Below, in pieces: positions 1-5,174 of a stretch of 9,460 nucleotides of DNA. Source of the DNA: Microbacteriaceae bacterium (GTDB taxonomy: Bacteria > Actinomycetota > Actinomycetes > Actinomycetales > Microbacteriaceae); assembly GCA_017744755.1 (NCBI GenBank), contig JAGIAU010000144.1, positions 1 through 9,460 of the forward strand, read 5' to 3'. Numbering within the stretch: position 1 is the first letter of the stretch; each line of letters begins with the position of its first letter. Made by a program: the position numbers and the translations under genes. The notes under the pieces are model-generated. The model made no database searches and had not been told where the DNA came from. It worked only from the letters and a program-made list of their open reading frames with translations.

Positions 1-394
1 GCCGGGCGAGGAGCCGACCGTGCTCGAGCTCGGGCTCATCCCCGGCGAGGATGCGCTGCTCGCGCCCGAGTGGATCCCGTGGTCCGTCCGGCTCGCCGAG
101 TGGGAGGCCCAGCAGGCCGCCGCGGCCGCCGAGGCGGGGGAGTCGTCGGAGGCGGACGAGCCGGATGACGATGACGACGACGAGTCGGATGACGATGACG
201 AGGGCGACGAGTCCGCGCCCGAGGACGACGAGGACTCCGACGACGACGATTCGGACGAGGATGACGACCTCGACGACGACGATGACGAGTCGGACGATGA
301 CGATGACGATGACGATGACTTCGACGAGGACGCCCCGCGCGCGACGCATGGCGGCGACATCGACGGCGTCGACATCGACGACCTCGACGACTGA
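1..394 (+). CDS. Probable DUF3027-family protein, 3' end only, with poly-acidic tail
   Basis: The frame is open from base 2 (PGEEPT, then VLELGLIPGEDALLAP) to the TGA at 392-394. The GTG at 20 is probably internal and the true start lies left of the window. The segment LIPGEDALLAPEWIPWSVRL (counting GTG 20 as residue 1, about residues 6-25) resembles what I recall as the C-terminal end of actinobacterial DUF3027 proteins, which have no established function. After a short Ala-rich linker, 55 of the last 79 residues are Asp or Glu, broken by Ser, and the protein ends IDDLDD. This tail should be disordered and strongly negative. Its GAC/GAT/GAG codons make the DNA a near-repeat. I see no catalytic motif. 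Family assignment is from memory of the motif and from the neighbouring serC; confidence in coding is high, in the family name moderate. Confidence 0.7.
   Translation, partial: PGEEPTVLELGLIPGEDALLAPEWIPWSVRLAEWEAQQAAAAAEAGESSEADEPDDDDDDESDDDDEGDESAPEDDEDSDDDDSDEDDDLDDDDDESDDDDDDDDDFDEDAPRATHGGDIDGVDIDDLDD
230..340 (+). repeat. Low-complexity GAY/GAG codon tract encoding Asp-rich tail
   Basis: This stretch is mostly repeated GAC, GAT and GAG codons with occasional TCG/TCC serine codons. A run of alternating GAT and GAC encodes nine consecutive Asp around 292-320. It lies inside the left-hand gene and is prone to length change by slippage. Confidence 0.75.
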
Positions 395-406
395 TCCCGC
401 CGCCAC

Positions 407-420
407 CACACGCGAGTGTG
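407..420 (+). other. Small hairpin with GCGA tetraloop after the acidic-tail gene
   Basis: CACAC (407-411) pairs with GTGTG (416-420) around the loop GCGA, which fits the stable GNRA class. It begins 12 bases after the stop codon of the left-hand gene. No T-run follows, so it could be a 3'-end stabiliser or part of a T-less terminator. Bases 418-420 are also part of an alternative longer pairing with 462-464. Confidence 0.4.
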
Positions 421-439
421 CAGCTGTGGCCCCGTTGCC

Positions 440-456
440 GACGCCGTAACGGCGTC
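440..456 (+). terminator. Candidate T-less terminator hairpin or dyad, GACGCCG-TAA-CGGCGTC
   Basis: A perfect 7-bp inverted repeat (440-446 with 450-456) surrounds a TAA loop, 46 bases after the left-hand gene. An outer pairing, 418-425 with 457-464 (7 of 8 pairs), would enclose it. No poly-T follows. T-poor terminators are common in high-GC actinobacteria, but a protein-binding dyad is equally possible. The arm also contains CCGTAA, the core seen in the repeat at 542. Confidence 0.4.
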
Positions 457-483
457 AACTGCACGATCGGGGCGAGCGGGCAC

Positions 484-506
484 GGGCTGGCGCGGGCCGG
501 CGCGGG
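484..506 (+). repeat. Tandem 10-bp direct repeat upstream of kdp
   Basis: GGGCTGGCGC (484-493) is followed directly by GGGCCGGCGC (494-503), identical at 9 of 10 positions, and then GGG. The period is close to one helical turn. It lies just upstream of the phased repeats at 510-552. It may be chance in GC-rich DNA or part of the control region. Confidence 0.4.
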
Positions 507-509
507 AGA

Positions 510-552
510 TCGTGAGGATCCGGCCCGCGGCCGTATGGGTTCCGTAAGGATC
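510..552 (+). promoter_or_regulatory. Candidate KdpE operator: three helically phased 11-bp motifs
   Basis: TCGTGAGGATC (510-520), CCGTATGGGTT (531-541) and CCGTAAGGATC (542-552) share the core CGTRAGGATC. The second and third copies abut at 11-bp spacing and match at 8 of 11 positions. The first lies 21 bp upstream of the second and matches the third at 9 of 11. Direct repeats about 11 bp apart are the usual site for OmpR/PhoB-family regulators such as KdpE, and this is the only sizeable non-coding gap in front of the kdp operon. The site does not resemble the AT-rich E. coli KdpE box. Assignment to KdpE is inference. No strong -10 or -35 is visible downstream; a weak TTCCAT at 577-582 is the best -10 guess. 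Confidence 0.5.
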
Positions 553-590
553 GGCGACCGCCTCCCGCCGCGGGTGTTCCATCGACACTC

Positions 591-674
591 GTGTTCGACA
601 TCCTCACCGTCCTAGGCGTCCTCGCCCTGTTCGTCGTCGTCGGCCTCGTCGCGCGGGCGGTGGAGAAGCTGTGA
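591..674 (+). CDS. Small single-helix membrane protein (27 aa) upstream of kdpF
   Basis: GTG 591 opens a 27-codon frame beginning MFDILTVLG and ending LVARAVEKL, stop TGA 672-674. Residues 2-21 form one hydrophobic helix and the tail carries R, E and K. 26 of 28 third positions are G or C, like real genes here. Its stop overlaps the kdpF start as GTGA (671-674), the usual geometry of translational coupling. No good Shine-Dalgarno precedes the GTG, so it may be read from a leaderless mRNA starting near 590. It has the size and topology of KdpF and both contain F[DE]I near the N-terminus and VLG, so it might be a duplicated or additional small pump subunit. I recall short hydrophobic ORFs before kdpF in other actinobacteria but cannot name a family. 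Function unknown. Confidence 0.6.
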   Translation: MFDILTVLGVLALFVVVGLVARAVEKL

Positions 675-760
675 TCGTCTTCGAGATCATCGCCGCCGTC
701 CTCGGGCTCGCCGCCGTCGTCTACCTCGTCGTCGCCCTCGTGAAGCCGGAGCGGTTCTGA
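671..760 (+). CDS. kdpF: KdpF, small stabilising subunit of the K+-transporting ATPase
   Basis: This 29-residue peptide begins MIVFEIIAAV and ends ALVKPERF, the pattern of actinobacterial KdpF (single helix, then a short basic tail; E. coli KdpF is also 29 residues). KdpF is a lipid-like subunit that sits in the membrane and stabilises the KdpABC pump. The start is GTG 671, preceded by GGAGAA at 662-667. Its first bases overlap the stop of the upstream 27-codon frame (GTGA) and its TGA overlaps the kdpA ATG by one base (TGATG), so it is held in a translationally coupled chain. Confidence 0.93.
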   Translation: MIVFEIIAAVLGLAAVVYLVVALVKPERF

Positions 761-2436
761 TGGACTGGCTCATCGCCGGCGCGGGCCTGCTCGCCGTCGC
801 CGTGCTGCTCGCGGCGCTCACCCGTCCCTTCGGCGACTACATCGCCTGGGTCTACACCTCGGGGAAGGACTGGCGGGTCGAGCGCGGCCTCTACCGCGTC
901 ATGGGCGTCGACCCGAGGGCCGAGCAGACGTGGCAGGCGTACCTGCGCGGCGTGCTCGTGTTCTCCGCCGTGGGCGTGCTCATCGTCTACCTGCTGCAGC
1001 GCCTGCAGCAGTGGCTGCCGTACTCGCTCGGCCTGACGGCGCCGTCGGAGCACCTGTCGTTCAACACGGCGATCTCCTTCGTGACGAACACGAACTGGCA
1101 GTCGTACTACCCGGAGCAGACGCTCGGGTACACGGTGCAGTTCGCGGCGCTCACGGTGCAGAACTTCGTCTCCGGCGCCGTCGGCATCGCCGTCGCGGTC
1201 GCCCTCATCCGCGGCTTCGCCTACCGGAGGTCCGGGACGATCGGGAACTTCTGGGTCGACCTGACCCGCGGCACGCTGCGCATCCTCCTGCCGATCGCGT
1301 TCCTCAGCGCCATCGTGCTCATGATCGGCGGGGTCATCCAGAACTTCAACGGCTTCACCGAGCTGTCGACGATCGCCGGGGGCACGCAGGCGCTCCCGGG
1401 CGGCCCGGTCGCGAGCCAGGAGGCCATCAAGCTGCTCGGCACGAACGGCGGCGGCTTCTTCAACGCGAACTCGGCGCACCCCTTCGAGAACCCGGCGGGC
1501 TGGACGAGCCTGTTCCAGATCCTGCTGATGCTCGTCATCCCGTTCTCGCTGCCCCGCGCGTTCGGTCGCATCGTCGGCGACCACCGGCAGGGGACCGCGA
1601 TCCTCGTGGCGATGAGCATTCTCTTCGTCGCCTCCTTCGCCGCGATGACGGCCTTCGAGCTCGCCGGCAGCGGCACCGCCCCGCAGCTCGCGGGCGGCGC
1701 GATGGAGGGCAAGGAGGTGCGCTTCGGCATCCCGGGCTCGACGCTGTTCAGCACGGCGTCGACGATCACCTCCACAGGCGCGGTCAATGCGATGCACGAC
1801 TCGTACACCGCCCTCGGCGGCATGATGGCGATGATCAACATGATGCTCGGCGAGCTCGCCCCCGGCGGCGTCGGCTCGGGCCTCTACGGCATGCTCGTCA
1901 TCGCGATCATCGCGGTGTTCATCGCGGGCCTGCTCGTCGGGCGCACGCCGGAGTACCTGGGCAAGAAGATCGGCGCCCGGCAGATCAAGCTGGCGAGCCT
2001 CTACATCCTCGTGACCCCGATCCTCGTGCTCGTCGGCACCGCCTTGAGCTTCGCGGTCCCCGGGGTCCGCGACGACGTCACGACGACGACGATCTGGAAC
2101 CAGGGGAGCCCGCACGGCTTCTCCGAGATCCTGTACGCGTTCACGTCCGCGGCGAACAACAACGGCTCCGCCTTCGCCGGCATCACGGCCGCGACGCCGT
2201 GGATGGACACCGCGCTCGGCGTCGCGATGCTGCTCGGCCGCTTCGTGCCGATCGTGCTCGTCCTCGCCCTGGCCGGCTCGCTCGCCCAGCAGGACAAGGT
2301 CCCCGCGACCGCCGGCACGCTGCCGACGCACCGGCCGATGTTCATCGGGCTGCTCATCGGCACGATCCTCATCGTCGCCGCACTGACCTATTTCCCCGTT
2401 CTCGCGCTGGGTCCCCTGGCGGAAGGGCTGATGTAA
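760..2436 (+). CDS. kdpA: KdpA, K+-binding channel-like subunit of the Kdp K+ ATPase
   Basis: KdpA selects K+ from the outside and passes it to KdpB through an intersubunit tunnel in the cytoplasmic membrane. It belongs to the SKT channel-related superfamily, with four pseudo-repeats that each give a filter loop. All four are visible: NTNWQSY (110-116), GTNGGGFFNANSAHPFENP (227-245), TSTGAVNAMHDS (337-348) and SAANNNGSAF (463-472). The protein has 558 residues against 557 in E. coli and is rich in hydrophobic helices throughout, with no truncation or lost filter residue apparent. ATG 760 overlaps the kdpF stop by one base. The stop TAA is four bases before kdpB. The long reverse-strand frame across this gene is a shadow. 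Confidence 0.97.
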   Translation: MDWLIAGAGLLAVAVLLAALTRPFGDYIAWVYTSGKDWRVERGLYRVMGVDPRAEQTWQAYLRGVLVFSAVGVLIVYLLQRLQQWLPYSLGLTAPSEHLSFNTAISFVTNTNWQSYYPEQTLGYTVQFAALTVQNFVSGAVGIAVAVALIRGFAYRRSGTIGNFWVDLTRGTLRILLPIAFLSAIVLMIGGVIQNFNGFTELSTIAGGTQALPGGPVASQEAIKLLGTNGGGFFNANSAHPFENPAGWTSLFQILLMLVIPFSLPRAFGRIVGDHRQGTAILVAMSILFVASFAAMTAFELAGSGTAPQLAGGAMEGKEVRFGIPGSTLFSTASTITSTGAVNAMHDSYTALGGMMAMINMMLGELAPGGVGSGLYGMLVIAIIAVFIAGLLVGRTPEYLGKKIGARQIKLASLYILVTPILVLVGTALSFAVPGVRDDVTTTTIWNQGSPHGFSEILYAFTSAANNNGSAFAGITAATPWMDTALGVAMLLGRFVPIVLVLALAGSLAQQDKVPATAGTLPTHRPMFIGLLIGTILIVAALTYFPVLALGPLAEGLM

Positions 2437-2440
2437 GACC

Positions 2441-4534
2441 ATGTCCACGCTCACGCAGTCACTGCCGGCCGCGATCCCCGGCGCCTTCCGCAAGCTGAAC
2501 CCCCGCGACCAGTGGCGCAACCCGGTCATGTTCATCGTCTGGGTCGGCGCGGTGCTCACGACGGCGCTCGCGATCGCCGAGCCCTTCCTCGGCGGTCCCG
2601 CCGCCTCGGGCGGGGCGCCGGTCCCGGTGTCCTTCACCTGGATCATCGCGGCCTGGCTCTGGCTCACCGTCCTCTTCGCGAACGTCGCCGAGTCGGTCGC
2701 CGAGGGCCGCGGCAAGGCGCAGGCGGAGACGCTCCGGAAGACCCGCACCTCGACGATCGCACGGCGCCTCGTCGACTACGACGCGGTCGAGGATCCGGGC
2801 GCAGAACGCTCCGCCGGGATGGAGATCTCCTCCGCGGACCTGCGGCTCGGCGACGTGGTCGTCGTGTCGGCGGGCGAGCTCATCCCCGGCGACGGCGACA
2901 TCGTCTGGGGCATCGCCTCGGTCGACGAGTCGGCGATCACGGGCGAGTCGGCCCCGGTCATCCGCGAGTCCGGCGGCGACCGCAGCGCCGTCACCGGCGG
3001 CACGCGCGTGCTCTCCGACCGGATCGTGGTCCGCATCACGAGCAGGCCGGGCGAGACCTTCGTCGACCGCATGATCGCGCTCGTCGAGGGCGCCGCCCGG
3101 CAGAAGACGCCGAACGAGATCGCGCTGAACATCCTGCTCGCCTCGCTCTCCATCGTGTTCGTCGTCGTCGCCCTCGTGCTGAACCCCGCGGCGTCCTACG
3201 CCGCCGCGCCCGTCAGCATCACCGTGCTCGTCGCCCTCCTCGTCTGCCTCATCCCGACGACGATCGGCGCCCTGCTGTCCGCGATCGGCATCGCCGGCAT
3301 GGATCGCCTGGTGCAGCGGAACGTCCTCGCGATGTCCGGCCGCGCCGTCGAGGCGGCGGGCGACGTGACGACGCTGCTGCTCGACAAGACCGGCACGATC
3401 ACCTACGGCAACCGGCGCGCCGCCGAGTTCGTCGCCCTCCAGGACGTCAGGGCCGGCGAGCTGATCGAGGCGGCCGCGCTGTCCTCGCTCGCCGACCCGA
3501 CGCCCGAGGGCTCCTCGATCGTCGAGCTCGCGAAAGCGCAGGGCGTGAACCCGGGGCAGCACGCCCCCGGCGAGATCGTCCCCTTCACGGCGCAGACCCG
3601 CATGTCGGGCCTCGACCGGCCCGACGGCACGCGGATCCGCAAGGGCGCCGGCTCGGCGGTCATCGCCTGGCTCGCCGAGTCCGGGCCCGCGCTGCCGGCC
3701 GCGATCGCGCTCGAGCTCCGGCAGCGCACCGATGCGATCGCGCAGTCCGGCGGCACGCCGCTCGTCGTCGCGGTGAAGGACGCCTCGGGCGCCGGCCGGG
3801 TGCTCGGCATCGTGCACCTGAAGGACATCGTCAAGGACGGGCTCGTCGAGCGCTTCGCCGAGCTGCGCGCCATGGGCATCCGCACCGTCATGATCACGGG
3901 GGACAACCCGCTCACGGCGGCCGCGATCGCGCGGGAGGCCGGCGTCGACGACTTCCTCGCCGAGGCCACCCCGGAGGACAAGCTCGCCTACATCCGCAAG
4001 GAGCAGGAGGGCGGCAACCTCGTCGCGATGACCGGCGACGGCACGAACGACGCCCCCGCGCTCGCGCAGGCGGACGTCGGCGTCGCGATGAACTCGGGCA
4101 CGTCGGCCGCGAAGGAGGCCGGCAACATGGTCGACCTCGACTCGGACCCGACGAAGCTCATCGACATCGTCCGCATCGGCAAGCAGCTGCTCATCACGCG
4201 CGGCGCGCTCACCACGTTCTCCATCGCGAACGACATCGCGAAGTACTTCGCGATCATCCCCGCGATGTTCATGGGCGTGTTCCCCGGCCTCGCCGCGCTC
4301 AACATCATGGGCCTGCACTCGCCGGCCTCGGCGGTGCTGAGCGCGATCGTCTTCAACGCGATCATCATCGTGATCCTCATCCCGCTCGCCCTGCGCGGCG
4401 TCAGGTACCGCCCGGGCAGCGCCTCGTCGATGCTCGGCCGGAACCTGCTCGTCTACGGCCTCGGCGGCATCGTCGCGCCGTTCATCGGGATCTGGCTCAT
4501 CGACCTGCTCGTGCGCCTCATCCCCGGGTTCTGA
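2441..4534 (+). CDS. kdpB: KdpB, catalytic P-type ATPase subunit of the Kdp pump
   Basis: KdpB hydrolyses ATP to drive K+ uptake (P1A-type ATPase). Visible motifs in order: actuator TGES (167-170; the Ser equivalent is the inhibitory phosphorylation site in E. coli), membrane CLIPTT (269-274) with the conserved Pro, phosphorylation site DKTGT with Asp315, nucleotide-binding FTAQTRMSG (382-390) and KGAGSAV (401-407), ATPEDK (509-514), and the hinge TGDGTNDAPA (531-540). Hydrophobic helices lie near 30-50, 65-82, 229-247, 257-285, 598-619, 633-650 and 668-692. The length of 697 is slightly above the 682 of E. coli and every catalytic motif is intact. The ATG lies four bases after kdpA. A purine-rich GGAAGGG at 2421-2427 is rather distant as a ribosome site, so coupling to kdpA translation is likely. 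Confidence 0.98.
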   Translation: MSTLTQSLPAAIPGAFRKLNPRDQWRNPVMFIVWVGAVLTTALAIAEPFLGGPAASGGAPVPVSFTWIIAAWLWLTVLFANVAESVAEGRGKAQAETLRKTRTSTIARRLVDYDAVEDPGAERSAGMEISSADLRLGDVVVVSAGELIPGDGDIVWGIASVDESAITGESAPVIRESGGDRSAVTGGTRVLSDRIVVRITSRPGETFVDRMIALVEGAARQKTPNEIALNILLASLSIVFVVVALVLNPAASYAAAPVSITVLVALLVCLIPTTIGALLSAIGIAGMDRLVQRNVLAMSGRAVEAAGDVTTLLLDKTGTITYGNRRAAEFVALQDVRAGELIEAAALSSLADPTPEGSSIVELAKAQGVNPGQHAPGEIVPFTAQTRMSGLDRPDGTRIRKGAGSAVIAWLAESGPALPAAIALELRQRTDAIAQSGGTPLVVAVKDASGAGRVLGIVHLKDIVKDGLVERFAELRAMGIRTVMITGDNPLTAAAIAREAGVDDFLAEATPEDKLAYIRKEQEGGNLVAMTGDGTNDAPALAQADVGVAMNSGTSAAKEAGNMVDLDSDPTKLIDIVRIGKQLLITRGALTTFSIANDIAKYFAIIPAMFMGVFPGLAALNIMGLHSPASAVLSAIVFNAIIIVILIPLALRGVRYRPGSASSMLGRNLLVYGLGGIVAPFIGIWLIDLLVRLIPGF

Positions 4535-4555
4535 CCCGGCGTGTTCATCGGTCCC

Positions 4556-4561
4556 AAGGAG
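4556..4561 (+). promoter_or_regulatory. Strong ribosome binding site for kdpC
   Basis: AAGGAG ends seven bases before ATG 4569. It is the clearest Shine-Dalgarno in the operon and lies in the longest internal gap (34 bases, 4535-4568). This supports the ATG as start and independent initiation of kdpC. Confidence 0.8.
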
Positions 4562-4568
4562 TCTTGAA

Positions 4569-5174
4569 ATGAACGCATCCACCCGCAGCGCCGGCCGCAC
4601 CCTCTGGGTGTCGGTCCGCGCGATGGCGGTCTTCACCGCCATCGTCATCGTCTACACCCTCGTCGTCACGGGCGTCGGCCAGCTCGCCCTGCCCTGGCAG
4701 GCGAACGGCTCGCCGGTGCAGAACGCCCAGGGCGAGACGGTCGGCTCGGCGCTCCTCGGCCAGGGCTTCCTCGACGCCGACGGGGCACCGCTGCCCGAGT
4801 ACTTCCAGTCGCGGCCGTCCGCCGAGGGCTGGACGGGCACGAACTCCTACGGCTCGAACCGGGGTCCGGAGCACCCGGACCTCGTCGCCTCGATCGAGGC
4901 GGCGCGGGCGCAGGTCGCCGAGTTCAACGGCGTCGCGCCCGAGGCGGTCCCCGTCGACGCGGTCACGGCCTCGGGCTCCGGCCTCGACCCGCACATCAGC
5001 CCCGCCTACGCCGCGATCCAGGTCGCGCGCGTCGCCGAGGCCCGCGGCCTCGACCTCGCGCAGGTCGAGGCGCTCGTCGCGCAGCACACGAACGGCCGCG
5101 ACCTCGGCTTCCTCGGCGACCCGGTCGTCAACGTGCTACAACTCAACCTGGCACTCGACGAGCTGAAGGGCTGA
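4569..5174 (+). CDS. kdpC: KdpC, accessory subunit of the Kdp pump
   Basis: KdpC is anchored by one N-terminal helix (here about 17-39), with a soluble domain on the outer face. It stabilises the complex and affects nucleotide or K+ affinity. Family motifs are present: SRPSA (81-85), YGSNRGP (94-100), ASGSGLDPHIS (134-144), and GRDLGFLGDP followed by VVNVLQLNLAL (176-196). The 201 residues are a little longer than E. coli (190). The start ATG has an ideal AAGGAG upstream. The TGA overlaps the kdpD ATG (TGATG), linking the pump to its sensor. Confidence 0.96.
   Translation: MNASTRSAGRTLWVSVRAMAVFTAIVIVYTLVVTGVGQLALPWQANGSPVQNAQGETVGSALLGQGFLDADGAPLPEYFQSRPSAEGWTGTNSYGSNRGPEHPDLVASIEAARAQVAEFNGVAPEAVPVDAVTASGSGLDPHISPAYAAIQVARVAEARGLDLAQVEALVAQHTNGRDLGFLGDPVVNVLQLNLALDELKG

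Noticed and set aside
36..464. Arg/His-rich reverse-strand frame opposite the acidic tail
   Set aside because: Direct complement of the GAY/GAG repeat, not an independent gene.
418..615. 65-codon plus-strand frame in the kdp upstream gap
   Set aside because: No ribosome site, no recognisable pattern, covers the hairpins and phased repeats, and ends inside the better-supported 591-674 frame.
721..2748. 675-codon reverse-strand frame across kdpA and the start of kdpB
   Set aside because: Arg/Asp/Glu/His-rich antisense shadow of kdpA typical of high-GC genes; no recognisable domain.
2459..4648. 729-codon reverse-strand frame across kdpB
   Set aside because: Shadow of a gene whose P-type ATPase motifs are all intact on the plus strand.
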